Numbered from the stretch's first letter, positions 41,421 through 52,108 are shown. The stretch: 64,000 bases of DNA from Candidatus Rubneribacter avistercoris (GCA_019115845.1 DXCU01000075.1:17792-81791), one strand, 5' to 3'. Translations and numbers: made by a program. Notes: generated by a model from the letters alone, not told the origin.

Positions 41421-41654
41421 GCGCACCATCATACCGCAAACCGCCGCCGACGCGCGCGAGGTTCGCGTGCTTGGCCGCGCCGGCGGCGGTTTGCGGGGTT
41501 GCCGGGCGCGGCTGTCCCTCGCCGGTCGCGGCGGCGTGCCGCCTCGCTCGCACCCTGTCTGCGCTGCGGTTTGCGCTCCGTTCGACAAACCCCTTGCAAT
41601 GCGGCGGGGGCTTTGAGATAATACCCAAGCTGCATTCCGCCAAGGATGCCGCAC

Positions 41655-41729
41655 GTCCCCATAGTCTAGAGGTCAGGACGCGGCCCTTTCAAGGCTGAGA
41701 CACGGGTTCGATTCCCGTTGGGGGCACCA
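41655..41729 (+). tRNA. tRNA-Glu (TTC)
   Basis: A complete cloverleaf: acceptor GTCCCCA pairs with TGGGGGC (with one G-T), anticodon loop CCTTTCAAGG with anticodon TTC, T-arm ACGGGTTCGATTCCCGT, discriminator A and encoded CCA at 41727-41729. Confidence 0.96.
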
Positions 41730-41742
41730 TTCGCAATTTGTT

Positions 41743-41782
41743 AGAACCCGCTTGGTGATGTACCGGGCGGGTTCTTTGCTTT
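41743..41782 (+). terminator. terminator of tRNA-Glu
   Basis: AGAACCCGC (41743-41751) pairs with GCGGGTTCT (41767-41775), followed by T-rich sequence. Confidence 0.8.
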
Positions 41783-41813
41783 CGGTGTCTGGGGGCGCCG
41801 TTCGCACGCTGCA

Positions 41814-41857
41814 CGGACCCTGCGGGAATCCGCCCTCCCGCAGGGTCCGTTCGTTTT
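41814..41857 (+). terminator. second strong hairpin after tRNA-Glu
   Basis: CGGACCCTGCGGG (41814-41826) pairs perfectly with CCCGCAGGGTCCG (41837-41849), followed by TTCGTTTT. It insulates addB from the tRNA transcript. Confidence 0.85.
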
Positions 41858-41960
41858 CCCTCGCTCTTACCCTCGCTCGTTCCGGTCTGCGTTCAAGGTG
41901 TTCTTCTGCACGGGCGCGGTTTTCGGCCGGCGCCGCCCCCTCGAACGTTACAATGGCGCC

Positions 41961-44831
41961 ATGTCCTACAGCCTCGTCACACTCGACAACGCGGATGCCG
42001 TGCTCGAAGCCGCCCTCGTCCGGCTCTCCTCGCAGTGCGGCGGGTCCCGCATGCCCGTTGCGCTGACCCCCACCGCCGCCGCTGCCCTGCGTCTGCGCCG
42101 GGCCTTCTCGGGAGGCCCCTGCGCGATCGGCGTGCGCGCGGAGGCCCTTGACGCGTGGGTGGCCGACCGCTGGGAGCTGCTCGGCGACGGAAGGCGGCCC
42201 GTGCGTGCGGGCGAGCGCGAGCTGCTGGTGCGGCGCGCGTGCGGGGACGTCCCGGGCATCGAGGCGACGCCGGGGACGGTGGAGCTGCTGGCGCGGCTGG
42301 CCCGCGAGGCGCTTCCCCTGCTGCCGGGGGCAGACGGGGCCGCCGGCCTGAGCGCGGGCGAGCGGGCCGCGCTCGATGCGCTTTCCCGGTACGCGCTGCT
42401 TCTGGAGGAGCGCTCCCTCTGCGAGCTTTCCCAGGCCGCGTCCCTGTTGGCCGGGCTTCTCGACGATCCGCCGCCGCTGGTCGTGGTGGGCTTCGACGAG
42501 GTGCCCCCCGCCTACCAGGGCATGCTGGAGCGCTTCGGCGAGCGTGGCGACGTGCTGCGCTTGGACGACGGGTGCCGCGCCCCCTCGCGCCGCCCCGAAC
42601 GCTCCCCCGAGCTTGACGCCGTGCTGGCCAGGTTGTTCCGGCCGGTCGGGGACGACCCGGTCAAGCCGACGGGCGCTGTCCGGTTCGCCTTGCCGGCCGG
42701 ACGCTACGCCGCGCCCCGGCTCGTGGCCTCCTGCGCGACCGGCGCGGCCAAGCGGGAGCGGGCGCTTGCGCGGGAGGAGGGCCGGGCGCCCCTTCCCGTG
42801 GCCGTCGCGTCGCGCGATCCGCGCGCCCTGTTCGACTCTGTGGCGGACGCCCTGGCGGCGAAGGGGGTCTCGTGCGCGGCGTCCGCGACCCGTCCGTTTG
42901 CCGAAACCGCCTACGGGAAGGCGTTCTTGGCGCTTTGCGCGCTGCTCTTCGACGAGCCGTGCCCGTTTTCGCGCGCGTCCGATTTCGCGCTCGGCCCGTT
43001 CTCGGGCATGGGCTGGCGCGCCGCGTGCGCCTTCGACTCGTCGTGGCGCGGCGACCGCACGGCCGATCGCGAGGGCGTCGCGTGTGCCCTTGCGGCGGAA
43101 AGCGACGTTGCGCGGGGCGCGCTTTTCGCGCTGGGGCAAGGCGATGTCGAAGCCGCCCTCTCCTGCCTTGAGGAGGCGGCCCTGCGCCGGGCCGACCTGG
43201 GCGCCGCCTTCCGAGCCGAGCAGGCCGCAGCCGCTCGGACGGCCCGCTCGTTTGCGGATGCGTGCCGGCGCGTGGGGGAAGACGCGCTCTCGTCGCTGCC
43301 TTTGCTCGAGCGCGCCTCGGTGCCGGCGGGGGCCTGCGTTCCCGACGGGGAGGAGGCGCCCGAGGTCGTGTTCCTGTCGCTTTCCGAGGCGGCCGAGCGC
43401 GGCCCGTGCTCGTTCTCGTCGCTTCTGGCATGCGACCTGGACGCCGCCTCGTACCCGGTGCGCGCGGCGGAGGACGGCGCGTCGCTGCTTCTGGAGAGGC
43501 TCTCCCTGGCCCGTCCCGCCGACGCGCTCTCCCTGGCCCGCAAACGCTTCTTCCGCGCCCTGTCCTCCGCGTGCGGGGGGGTGGTGCTCGAGCGCCCGCT
43601 CAACACCGTCGACGCCGACGAGGCGTACCCGGCCGTCATGTTCGAGGAGCTGACGGACTGCTACCGCTCGCAAAGCGACGGGTTTGCCGCCGACCGGGAG
43701 ACGGGCCTGCCGCCTGCGCTGGTGCCGTACGCGCTGCGCGCGAGCGAAGCCGAGCTGCAGGCCGACCTCGCCTTCGGCTCGCTGGACGAAGGCCGCGCCC
43801 CGCTCTTTTGGCCCGTCCCCTCCCTCGGCGAGGTGTCCGAGGGCTTTCGGGAGCGCGTCGTGGTCCCGACCAGGTCGGTGGGGGGAAGGCCCGCCCCCGT
43901 CCTGTCCCCGTCTGCCTTGGAGAGCTACCTGGAGTGCCCGTGCAAGTGGTTCGCCCTGCGGCGCCTGCGGCTCTCCGAACCCGACGCGGGCTTCGGCCCG
44001 CTGGAGATGGGAAGCTTCTCCCACGGCGTGCTGAGGAGCTTCTACAGCCATTTCCGCGAGCAGGGGCACCCGAAGGTGGACGATGCGAACCTGCCGGGCG
44101 CCCGCAGCCTCATGCGCGAGACGTTCGAGCGGCATCTGGGGTTTCAACGCGAGCTTAGGCGCAGCCGCAACCCGCTTGTCCCCCGCACGAAGATCGAGGA
44201 GGCGGAGGCCGCCGGGCTGGGAAGGAGGCTTGAGGCGTATCTTGACCGCGAGGCGCGCCTGCTGCCCGGGTTCGAACCTGCCTACCTGGAGCTGGACTTC
44301 GGCGGGACGGAGCCGTTTTCGTACGCGGGGTGCCTTCTGCGCGGGAGCGTGGACCGTATTGACGTGAACGGCCGGGGGCAGGCGGTGATCATCGACTACA
44401 AAGGGTCGCTCTCGACCGATCACGCGCTTTCGAGCGCCTCGCCCGCGGCCCAGGCGGGGGGCGCTATGCTGCCGCACAAGGTGCAGGCCCTGGCGTACGC
44501 CCAGGCGGTCCGGCGGCTTCTGGGCCTGGACGTGGTGGGGGCCGTCTACGTGTCGTACGGGCGCGACGCCCGGGTGGCGGGGGCCGTCGACCGGACGGTG
44601 CTTGACGGGGCCGCCCTGCCGGGGCTTTCCCTGGAGGCGTGCGGCGTTCCCGGCCCTGCGGGGGAGGCCCTGGGCGTGCGGACGCTGTCGCAGCTGGCAG
44701 ACGAGGTGGAGGAGCGCGTCTCTTGGGCGGTGCGGGCGCTTTTGGAGGGCGATGTCGCGCCCGACCCGCGCGGGGCCGACCCGTGCGGGCACTGCCCCGT
44801 GCTCGCCTGCGAGAAGAGGAGGCGCCCGTGA
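41961..44831 (+). CDS. addB: AddB-like helicase-nuclease subunit
   Basis: A 956-residue protein. Its N-terminal half resembles an inactivated helicase, with no Walker A seen. The C-terminal RecB-type nuclease domain has GSVDRIDVN and AVIIDYKGS. An Fe-S cluster is suggested by ECPCKWFALRRLRL before the nuclease and CGHCPVLAC at the end, the AddB arrangement. With AddA it processes double-strand breaks for RecA. ATG 41961 has no ribosome binding site; TACAAT ends 6 bases before it, so a leaderless transcript is likely. It overlaps addA by 4 bp. Confidence 0.85.
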   Translation: MSYSLVTLDNADAVLEAALVRLSSQCGGSRMPVALTPTAAAALRLRRAFSGGPCAIGVRAEALDAWVADRWELLGDGRRPVRAGERELLVRRACGDVPGIEATPGTVELLARLAREALPLLPGADGAAGLSAGERAALDALSRYALLLEERSLCELSQAASLLAGLLDDPPPLVVVGFDEVPPAYQGMLERFGERGDVLRLDDGCRAPSRRPERSPELDAVLARLFRPVGDDPVKPTGAVRFALPAGRYAAPRLVASCATGAAKRERALAREEGRAPLPVAVASRDPRALFDSVADALAAKGVSCAASATRPFAETAYGKAFLALCALLFDEPCPFSRASDFALGPFSGMGWRAACAFDSSWRGDRTADREGVACALAAESDVARGALFALGQGDVEAALSCLEEAALRRADLGAAFRAEQAAAARTARSFADACRRVGEDALSSLPLLERASVPAGACVPDGEEAPEVVFLSLSEAAERGPCSFSSLLACDLDAASYPVRAAEDGASLLLERLSLARPADALSLARKRFFRALSSACGGVVLERPLNTVDADEAYPAVMFEELTDCYRSQSDGFAADRETGLPPALVPYALRASEAELQADLAFGSLDEGRAPLFWPVPSLGEVSEGFRERVVVPTRSVGGRPAPVLSPSALESYLECPCKWFALRRLRLSEPDAGFGPLEMGSFSHGVLRSFYSHFREQGHPKVDDANLPGARSLMRETFERHLGFQRELRRSRNPLVPRTKIEEAEAAGLGRRLEAYLDREARLLPGFEPAYLELDFGGTEPFSYAGCLLRGSVDRIDVNGRGQAVIIDYKGSLSTDHALSSASPAAQAGGAMLPHKVQALAYAQAVRRLLGLDVVGAVYVSYGRDARVAGAVDRTVLDGAALPGLSLEACGVPGPAGEALGVRTLSQLADEVEERVSWAVRALLEGDVAPDPRGADPCGHCPVLACEKRRRP

Positions 44832-47800
44832 ACCTGGACGCATGCACCCCCGGCCAGCGCGACAGCATCCTGCACGTCGACGGACCCCTGCTCGTGTCCG
44901 CGGGGGCGGGTTCGGGCAAGACCTTCACGCTCACGCAGCGCATCGCCTACGCGCTCCTTCCCGAAAGCGGGCCGGCGGTCGGCGGCATCGACGAGGTGCT
45001 GGCCATCACGTTCACGGAGAAGGCGGCCTCCGAGATCAAGGCCCGCGTCAAGCGCACGCTGCGCGCCGAGGGGCTGGGCGAGGAAGCCCTCAAGGTGGAC
45101 GGCGCCTGGATCTCCACCATCCACGGCATGTGCGCCCGCATCCTGCGGGCGCATGCGCTCGATCTGGGGATCGACCCGGCGTTCGGCATCGTGGGCGACG
45201 CCGAGCGGGCCGATCTGCTCGCCGCGGCCATCGACGGCGCGCTCGGGGCGGACAACGACATCGTGGGCCGAGGCTCCTTCGCGGCGCTGTTCGACGCCTA
45301 TCCCGCGCGCTCCTCCATGCCCCAGGAGGCTTCGGTGGCCTCCATGCTGCAGGCGCTTCTCGACAAGGCGGCGGGCCTGCGCGGCGGCTTGGACGCCGTG
45401 GACTTCGGGCCGGGCGCGGCCCGCGCCTCCTCCTTGGCGCGCGAGCTGCTTGTGGCTTACGAGGAGGTGCGGCCCTGGGTGGAGCGGGCCAAGCGCAGCG
45501 CGGCGTCCGAGAAGGCGCTCGCGGGCGCGGACGAGGCGCTTGCGGCGCTTCGGGCGTACCTGGACGCGCATGGCGCGGCGAGGGAGGGGGCCGCGGGGGA
45601 GGCGGAGGCGTTGCGGGAGCTGGCCTGCGTGGTCGACGGCTGCGCCTTCCTGCCGCGCACCTTCGGCGATGCGGCCGTCAAGGCCGAGGTGGGGGTTTTC
45701 CAGGGCGTTTACGAGCACGTCGCGCGCCAGATAGCGCTCGCGACGGCGCTTCCCCTGGCAGGCGAGCTCATGGCGCTTGCGCGCGAGGTGGCGGCGCGCT
45801 ACGAGCAGGCGAAGGGCCGCCTGGGCAAGCTGGACAACGACGACCTGCTCTCAAAGACGCTCGCCGCCTTCGAGGAGCATCCCGGCATCGCGCGGCGCTA
45901 CGAGGACCGCTTCAAGCTGGTGATGGTGGATGAGTTCCAGGACACAAGCCAGCTGCAGATCGACATGATAGCCCGCCTTGCGGGGCCGCGCTTCTCGCAT
46001 CTGTGCACGGTCGGCGACGCCCAGCAGTCCATCTACCGCTTCCGCGGGGCCGACGTGAACGTGTACGAGGCCCACAAGCGCGTCATGCGCTCCGCGGAGG
46101 TGGGCGCGCTCTACGTGGAGCTGACGCGCAACTTCCGCAGCCACGCCGACGTGCTCTCGTTCGTGGACCGCGTGTTCGAGCAGCCCGGCGTCTTCGGCGA
46201 ATCCTTCATGTCGCTCGCGCCCAATCCCGGCCGCGTCTCGCGCTACCGGGGCCTTGCCCCGCGCATCGACGTGGTGCTGGCCATGCAGCCGGCGGGAAGG
46301 GGCACGGGCGTGGGCGCGGCCGACGCCAAGCGGACCGCCGCGCGCGAGGTGGCCCGGCGCTTCGCCCGCCTGCGCGAGGAGGGCCACTCGCCGGGGGAGA
46401 TGGTCGTGCTTCTGGGCAGGATGGGCCGCGCGGAGGTGTACGCGGAGGCGCTGCGCGCGGAAGGGTTCGAATGCGTGGTGGCCGGCGGGTCGCAGTTCGC
46501 CTCCGCCCCCGAGGTCCGCGTCGTCGCGCGTCTTCTGGAGGCGGTGGCCAACCCGGCGAACACAGCGGCGCTGTTCGAGGTCCTTGCAAGCGACATGGTG
46601 CGCCTGTCGGCCGACGACTTTTTGGAGCTGGCCACCGAAAAGGATCCCGACACCGGCCTGCTCGTCCGCCGCGATCTGGACAAGGGGTTCTCGCGCCTGG
46701 CCGCGCTCGACGAGGGTCCCGGGCCGCGCCTGGCCCATGCCGCGCGCCTGTTCGAGCGCGCTTGGCGCCTGGTTCGCACCGAGCCCCTCTCGGCCGTGGC
46801 GGCCGACGCCGTGGCGCGCTCGGGCTGGATGGCCCGCTTGGAGGGGGAGGGCGCGGCGGGGACGGCCCGCGCGGCCAACGTGCTGAAGGCCCTGCGGATC
46901 GTGGAGGGCATCGAAGGCGAGCGGCGCGAGGGGCCGGCCTCCACGGCGCGCGCGTTCTCCGACGCGCTGGCCGCAGGGCTTAAGGAGGCGCCCGGGGCGC
47001 TGTCGGGGTCGGGGGGCGACGTGGTGCGCATCATGACGATCCACGCCTCGAAGGGCCTGGAGTTTCCCATCGTCGCCTTGGCCGACTTCGCCGACGCGCG
47101 CCCGAGGTCCGAGAAGCTGCTCGTCGAGGCGTGCGGCCCTGTCGCCTACGCCTCGCTCGAGCCGGGGGCGGCGTTTTCGGGGGAGTTTCCGAACCTTGGC
47201 AAGCGTGCGAAGACGCCGGCGGCCGACGAGGCGGACAAGGGCGCCGACCTGGCGGCGGCCCGGGCGCTTTTGCGCTCGTGCGCGCCCGGCGCGACGGCGG
47301 GGTGCTCGCAGGCGGCCTACCGCGCCTCGCTTGCCGAGCGGCGCTGCGAAGAGGAGCTGGCCGAGGCCCGGCGCAAGCTCTACGTGGGGCTGACCCGCGC
47401 AAGCGAGGCGCTCGTGGTGGCCATGGACGGCAAGGAGGCCGCGGCGGGCAAGGCGCCGTCGTACCCCCCGCTCGTGGACGACATCCGAAGCGCGCTGTGC
47501 GGGACGTCCGACTTTCCCGAAGGCGCCGCCCTGCTTCCCTACGGGGGGAGCGAGCCCGCCCGCTTCGAGCGCGTGCCCGTCGTCGCGCCGGATGGGGACG
47601 GGGACGCCGCGCCGGATGGGGCGGCGCCCGCTTCGTTTCTCGTGCCGCGCCTTCGCGACGCGGTCCCTGCGCGCGGGCCGTGGACCGGCGGCGGGAGGGA
47701 TGCGTTCTCCTATTCGTCCCTTGCCGCCGCCACCTGGCGCGCCGCCGCGCTCCCGGAAGCGGATGCGGCGGACGGCTCTTTCTCGCTTGAGCCTCCGGCC

Positions 47801-48421
47801 GACCTCGCCGACGAGGGGCGCGCCCCTGCGCCCGATCGCCCCGAAACCCGCGCCGACGCCGACCGGGCGACGGCCTTGGGCAGCGCGTTTCACCGCGCCG
47901 CCCAGTTCGCCGTGGAGACGGGGACGGTCCCCGACGCCGCGCGCCTGGACGCCTTCGCGTCCTTTCACGGGCTCACGGCCGGGCAAAGGGCCCGTCTGGG
48001 CGCCGCGTGCGGACGCTGGTTTGCAAGCGACGCGTGGGCCGAGGCGCTCTCCTGGCCTGTCCGGCGTGCCGAGATGCCGTTTGCCGTGCGCGTGGGATTG
48101 CAGCTCATGGAGGGCGAGATGGACCTCGTGTGCACGGACGGGGAGGGGGCGGCCGGGCGGGCCGGCAGGGCGCTTGTGGTGGACTACAAGACAGGCGGCG
48201 CGGACGGGGAGTCCGAGCAGGCGGTTCGCGAGCGGCACCTCCTTCAGGCGCAGTGCTACGCCTGCGCGCTGCTCTCCCAGGGTTTCGAGGAGGTCGAGCT
48301 GCTGTTCGTGCGCGTCGAGCGCGAGGCGCCCTCCGGCGGCGGGCCGCACACGGTGCGCTACCGCTTCGCCTCGGGCGATCTGGAGGCCCTTGAGGGGGTC
48401 ATCCTGTCAAAGCGAGGGTGA
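44828..48421 (+). CDS. addA: AddA-like helicase-nuclease subunit
   Basis: A 1197-residue UvrD/RecB-family protein. Helicase motifs: I VSAGAGSGKTFTL, Ia LAITFTEKAASEIKARV, II VMVDEFQDTSQLQ, III GDAQQSIYRFRGADV, IV ELTRNFRS, V IMTIHASKGLEFPIV, VI LYVGLTRASEALVV. The C-terminal PD-(D/E)xK nuclease has EGEMDLVCTDG and LVVDYKTGG. GTG 44828 is supported by AGGAGG upstream and by the overlap with addB. AddAB unwinds and trims DNA ends until it meets a Chi site. Confidence 0.93.
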   Translation: MNLDACTPGQRDSILHVDGPLLVSAGAGSGKTFTLTQRIAYALLPESGPAVGGIDEVLAITFTEKAASEIKARVKRTLRAEGLGEEALKVDGAWISTIHGMCARILRAHALDLGIDPAFGIVGDAERADLLAAAIDGALGADNDIVGRGSFAALFDAYPARSSMPQEASVASMLQALLDKAAGLRGGLDAVDFGPGAARASSLARELLVAYEEVRPWVERAKRSAASEKALAGADEALAALRAYLDAHGAAREGAAGEAEALRELACVVDGCAFLPRTFGDAAVKAEVGVFQGVYEHVARQIALATALPLAGELMALAREVAARYEQAKGRLGKLDNDDLLSKTLAAFEEHPGIARRYEDRFKLVMVDEFQDTSQLQIDMIARLAGPRFSHLCTVGDAQQSIYRFRGADVNVYEAHKRVMRSAEVGALYVELTRNFRSHADVLSFVDRVFEQPGVFGESFMSLAPNPGRVSRYRGLAPRIDVVLAMQPAGRGTGVGAADAKRTAAREVARRFARLREEGHSPGEMVVLLGRMGRAEVYAEALRAEGFECVVAGGSQFASAPEVRVVARLLEAVANPANTAALFEVLASDMVRLSADDFLELATEKDPDTGLLVRRDLDKGFSRLAALDEGPGPRLAHAARLFERAWRLVRTEPLSAVAADAVARSGWMARLEGEGAAGTARAANVLKALRIVEGIEGERREGPASTARAFSDALAAGLKEAPGALSGSGGDVVRIMTIHASKGLEFPIVALADFADARPRSEKLLVEACGPVAYASLEPGAAFSGEFPNLGKRAKTPAADEADKGADLAAARALLRSCAPGATAGCSQAAYRASLAERRCEEELAEARRKLYVGLTRASEALVVAMDGKEAAAGKAPSYPPLVDDIRSALCGTSDFPEGAALLPYGGSEPARFERVPVVAPDGDGDAAPDGAAPASFLVPRLRDAVPARGPWTGGGRDAFSYSSLAAATWRAAALPEADAADGSFSLEPPADLADEGRAPAPDRPETRADADRATALGSAFHRAAQFAVETGTVPDAARLDAFASFHGLTAGQRARLGAACGRWFASDAWAEALSWPVRRAEMPFAVRVGLQLMEGEMDLVCTDGEGAAGRAGRALVVDYKTGGADGESEQAVRERHLLQAQCYACALLSQGFEEVELLFVRVEREAPSGGGPHTVRYRFASGDLEALEGVILSKRG

Positions 48422-48499
48422 CTTAGACGGGCCGTCCGCCTGCCGCCGAAGGCGGCGCGGCGCCTTCGGCCTCGCGCGCGGGCTTCGTTGCGGCCTCTT

Positions 48500-48654
48500 C
48501 GGCGGGAAATGAGGCCAACCTTCCATTTTCTCTCTAATGCGCGAGAAGTTCATGACTTAAATAATAAACTATAATTTGGTAAGATTTAATTGAGGGGGCG
48601 CTCCGAAGAGGGGCGCGGCAACCCGTTCAGAAGGCGCCCCCTCGCAGGCATCGG
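48500..48654. terminator. AT-rich patch and hairpin before a leftward gene end
   Basis: The stretch 48515-48590 is strikingly AT-rich for this genome. GAGGGGGCGC (48592-48601) pairs with GCGCCCCCTC (48634-48643) just beyond the stop of the glycosyltransferase and is its probable terminator. Confidence 0.55.
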
Positions 48655-49644
48655 CTAGGGCCGGCGGTTGTGGCGGCCGTACCTCTCGTACGCCTCCATC
48701 ACCTGCAGCTCGTACTCCTTGCGGTAGCCCTTGACCACCGTGTCCAGGATAAGCCCGCTTGCGAATGCGACGATGCCCACGAAAACGAGCGCCACGGCCA
48801 GCAGCGCGGAAGGGAGCTTGGGCACGAAACCGGTTTGCGCGAATTCCACGATCACCGGCACGCCGGTCAGCAGGCCCAGCGCGCAGAACAGCAGGGCCAC
48901 CCAGCTGAACAGGGCGAGCGGACGGTAGTCCTTGAACAGGGACATGATCATGAGCAGGACCTTCAAGCCGTCGGAGAACGTGTTGAGCTTGGATTCGGAC
49001 CCCTCGGGCCGGTCGCGGTAGTCGATCGGCACCTCGGCGATGCGCCAGCGCTTGTCCACGGCGTGGATGGACAGCTCGGTCTCGATCTCGAAGCCCGGGG
49101 AAAGGACGGGCATCGTCTTGGCGAACACGGCGTTGTAGGCCCGGTAGCCGGTCATGACGTCGGAGAACTTGAAGCCGTAGATCCATTTGATGAGCACGCG
49201 CACCAGGTTGTTGCCGAATCCGTGGAAGGCGCGGTCGTTCTCCTCGCCGTAGGTGCCGTTGGACAGGCGGTCGCCCACACACATGTCGGCCTCGTCTGCG
49301 AGAAGCGGCGCGAGCAGGTCGGGCGCGGCCTCCGCAGGGTAGGTGTCGTCCCCGTCCACCATGAGGTAGTAGTCCGCGTCGATGTCGCGCATCATCTGGC
49401 GCACGACGTTGCCCTTGCCTTGGCGGCGCTCGGTGCGCACGATGGCGCCGTGCTCGGCGGCGATGGAGCCGGTTGCGTCGGAGGAGTTGTTATCGTACAC
49501 GTAGATGTCAGCATCAGGCAGGACGCGCCTGAAGTCGTCGACGACCTTGCCTATGGTGAGCGCCTCGTTGTAGCACGGGATGAGCACGGCGACAGACGCG
49601 CGCCTCCCGTCGCGGATGGTGGTGCCGTCGGTGGAATGGGTCAC
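48655..49644 (-). CDS. family 2 glycosyltransferase with two membrane helices
   Basis: A 329-residue DPM1-like GT2: VAVLIPCYNEALTIGKVVDDF, the DDT motif in YYLMVDGDDTYPAEA, and GFEIETELSIHAV. Two C-terminal transmembrane helices (about residues 245-305) are followed by a short tail. Relatives move a sugar from a nucleotide donor to polyprenyl phosphate for envelope glycans or protein glycosylation. It starts at GTG 49644 with AAGAGGAG upstream. A GtrA flippase-like gene lies 2.5 kb away, which would suit a lipid-linked sugar pathway. Confidence 0.88.
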   Translation of the reverse strand: MTHSTDGTTIRDGRRASVAVLIPCYNEALTIGKVVDDFRRVLPDADIYVYDNNSSDATGSIAAEHGAIVRTERRQGKGNVVRQMMRDIDADYYLMVDGDDTYPAEAAPDLLAPLLADEADMCVGDRLSNGTYGEENDRAFHGFGNNLVRVLIKWIYGFKFSDVMTGYRAYNAVFAKTMPVLSPGFEIETELSIHAVDKRWRIAEVPIDYRDRPEGSESKLNTFSDGLKVLLMIMSLFKDYRPLALFSWVALLFCALGLLTGVPVIVEFAQTGFVPKLPSALLAVALVFVGIVAFASGLILDTVVKGYRKEYELQVMEAYERYGRHNRRP

Positions 49645-49781
49645 AGGCTCGCTCCTCTTCTAGACTGTCGAACATCCTATCCGAAATTCGGCCATCGCGC
49701 CAGGTGTCCTTGCGGTTCTTCCGGCAAAACACGGTAGGAGAGCCGTTTCCGGGAGGTAAGGAAGAGCGCGGGCCCGCATGC

Positions 49782-49825
49782 TAGAATGCGGATTCGCGCG
49801 CGGATTCAGATTGGTGGCGTTCCCC
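49782..49825 (+). promoter_or_regulatory. candidate -10 of the hybrid kinase gene
   Basis: TAGAAT at 49782-49787 lies 38 bases before the chosen ATG 49826. No clear -35. Confidence 0.35.
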
Positions 49826-52063
49826 ATGAAACTTCTCAAGCGCTTTGGCGGACGCAGGGGCGTGCTCCTCGTCTCGATTGCTTCGGCGGTCCTGCTCGCC
49901 GCGGTGTTCGTCAGCACGGCCGCCTCGTCGCGGTTGGAGACCGAGGCGGCGATAGGCTCGGTGAGCGAGGCGTACCTGCGGGAGCTGGGCGACCAGGCGG
50001 CGCTTCGCCTTGAAGCGGACGTGGGGTCCCGGCTCGCCTCGATGGATGCGGCCGCGGCGAGCGTGGGCGGGGCGGGCGACGAGAGGCTGCTTTCGGAGGC
50101 GCTCGACGCCGAGCGGACGGCCGGCGGCTTTTCCATGATGGTCCTGCTCTCCGGGGACGGGCGGCGCTGCTCGGCTTCGGATGCGGGCGGCACGGCCGAG
50201 CAGCCCTCCGGGGAGGTTCTGGACGCCTGCTGGGCGGCCCTCGGGTCCGAAGATCCGCGCATCGTCTTCGCCGAGGACGAGGTGGTGTTGGTCAAGAAGG
50301 TGGACGCCGTGGCGTGCGGCGGCGCCTCCTACACGGTGATGGCGGCTGCCTGCGAGGTGTCGCAGCTGGTCGGCCGGCAGGAGGGGGACGGGCGGGGCAG
50401 CCGCCTGCGCGCCGCCGTGCTGGAGCGCGACGGGTCGTTTTCGGCCGGGGACGACGTTGTTTCCGGCCTGCGGGACAAAGGCTTGTTCGGGATGCTCGAA
50501 GAGTGCGTCTGCCTGGGGGAGGGGGCCGACGTCGGGGACGTGCGCTTTCGGTACGCGCGCGGCGAGTCGTTCTCCGTTTCGTGCTCGCTTGACGGGACGA
50601 GGTTTCGGTACCTGTACCTGCGGCCCGTTGGGGCAGAAGGATCGTATCTGTGCGTTGCGATGCCCTACGAGGAGGCAGGGGAGGACATCGTCGGCCTGAG
50701 CAAGGCCCTGCAGCGCAACGCGCTGGTGGCTGCCGTGGCGTTCGCGCTCGCCTCGGGCGCGGCCTTTCTGGCGTACTACCTGGCAAGAGCGCGCAACGAG
50801 AAGCTGCTCGCCGAGGAGAAGGCGCGCGCGGAGGACGCGCTTGGCCAGGCGCAGCATGCGAACCGTGCGAAAAGCGAGTTCCTTTCGCTCATGTCGCACG
50901 AGATCAGGACGCCCATGAACGGCATCATGGGCATGACGGCCATCGCCCTTGAGCACGTCGGGGACCCGGCCAAGGTGCGCGGCTGCCTGGAGAAGGTCTC
51001 GCTGACCTCGAGGCATCTCATGACGCTGCTCAACGACATCCTGGACATGAGCAAGATAGAGAGCGGCAAGATGAGCATCGAGCGCGATCCCTTCGACTTC
51101 GCGGCGTTCGCCGGCTCCTTCGAGGGCGTGTTCGGCGCGCAGGCCGCCGAGCGCGGCATCCGCTTCGCCGTCGAGACGGCGCCGGGGCTGCCCGCCTGCG
51201 TGGCGGGCGACGAGCTTAGGCTCAACCAGATCGTGTACAACCTGGTGGGCAACGCGCTCAAGTTCACGCCTGAAGGGGGCAGCGTGACCTTGCGCATCGA
51301 ACCCTCGCGCGGCCCCTCGCGGCAAGAGGGCGTGCGCCGCGCCGTTCGCGACGGGTACGCGGGCTGGGTGCGCTTCACGGTGAAAGACACCGGCTGCGGC
51401 ATAGCGCCCGAGCATGCGGAGAGCATCTTCTCGTCGTTTGAGCAGGGCGATCCGAAAACCGCGCGCTCCTACGGCGGGACGGGGCTGGGCCTGGCCATCA
51501 CGAAGCGGCTCGTGGAGATGATGGGCGGCGCCATCGGCCTTGAGAGCCAGGTGGGCCGCGGTTCGACGTTCACGGTGGAAGTCCCTTTGCGCGAGGAGGC
51601 CGCGGACGCGGCGGGCGGGGATTCCTCGGGCGCTTCGGACGGCGCGCCGCCGAACCTGGACGGCGCCAGGGTGCTGGTGGTCGAGGACAACGACCTGAAC
51701 CGCGAGATAGCGGTCGAGATACTGGCCATGGCCGGCGTCGAGGCCATGGAGGCGCGCACGGGAGCCGAGGCGGTGGCCGCGTTCGAGGCGTCCGAGCCGG
51801 GCTTTGTTGACCTGGTGCTCATGGACGTCCAGATGCCCGAAATGGACGGCTACCAGGCGACGCGCGCCATCAGGGGCCTTGCGCGCCCGGATGCCCTCGA
51901 GGTGCCCATCGTGGCCATGACCGCCAACGCGTTTGCGGAGGACGAGCGGCGCAGCCTGGAAAGCGGGATGGATGGACATCTGAGCAAGCCGCTTGATATC
52001 AAGCTGGTTTATGCCACAATAGACAGGTTCTTGAGGCGCCGCCGCGCGGACGGCGACGCATGA
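49826..52063 (+). CDS. hybrid sensor histidine kinase/response regulator
   Basis: A 745-residue membrane kinase. Two transmembrane helices (about residues 12-33 and 293-316) enclose an extracellular sensor of about 260 residues. A coiled stretch leads to the HisKA box [10 protein letters not shown] (phospho-His about residue 364) and the HATPase ([48 protein letters not shown]). A receiver domain follows: [12 protein letters not shown] and [14 protein letters not shown] with the phospho-Asp. No HPt or output domain is fused or adjacent, so the partner is elsewhere. The start is ATG 49826 by homology; its ribosome binding site is weak. Confidence 0.9.
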   Translation: MKLLKRFGGRRGVLLVSIASAVLLAAVFVSTAASSRLETEAAIGSVSEAYLRELGDQAALRLEADVGSRLASMDAAAASVGGAGDERLLSEALDAERTAGGFSMMVLLSGDGRRCSASDAGGTAEQPSGEVLDACWAALGSEDPRIVFAEDEVVLVKKVDAVACGGASYTVMAAACEVSQLVGRQEGDGRGSRLRAAVLERDGSFSAGDDVVSGLRDKGLFGMLEECVCLGEGADVGDVRFRYARGESFSVSCSLDGTRFRYLYLRPVGAEGSYLCVAMPYEEAGEDIVGLSKALQRNALVAAVAFALASGAAFLAYYLARARNEKLLAEEKARAEDALGQAQHANRAKSEFLSLMSHEIRTPMNGIMGMTAIALEHVGDPAKVRGCLEKVSLTSRHLMTLLNDILDMSKIESGKMSIERDPFDFAAFAGSFEGVFGAQAAERGIRFAVETAPGLPACVAGDELRLNQIVYNLVGNALKFTPEGGSVTLRIEPSRGPSRQEGVRRAVRDGYAGWVRFTVKDTGCGIAPEHAESIFSSFEQGDPKTARSYGGTGLGLAITKRLVEMMGGAIGLESQVGRGSTFTVEVPLREEAADAAGGDSSGASDGAPPNLDGARVLVVEDNDLNREIAVEILAMAGVEAMEARTGAEAVAAFEASEPGFVDLVLMDVQMPEMDGYQATRAIRGLARPDALEVPIVAMTANAFAEDERRSLESGMDGHLSKPLDIKLVYATIDRFLRRRRADGDA

Positions 52064-52108
52064 GGGGGCGCGCCCTGCGCGCCGAGGTCGGCGGAAGGAC
52101 GGCGCGCT

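Noticed and set aside
41840..41960. Earlier GTG start for addB at 41898
   Set aside because: The extra 21 residues show no homology and lie upstream of the -10 box TACAAT.
41673..44843. 1056-codon minus-strand frame opposite addB
   Set aside because: Antisense shadow that even covers tRNA-Glu; no recognisable domain.
45851..48349. 832-codon minus-strand frame inside addA
   Set aside because: Mirror of a verified UvrD-type gene; composition typical of antisense frames.
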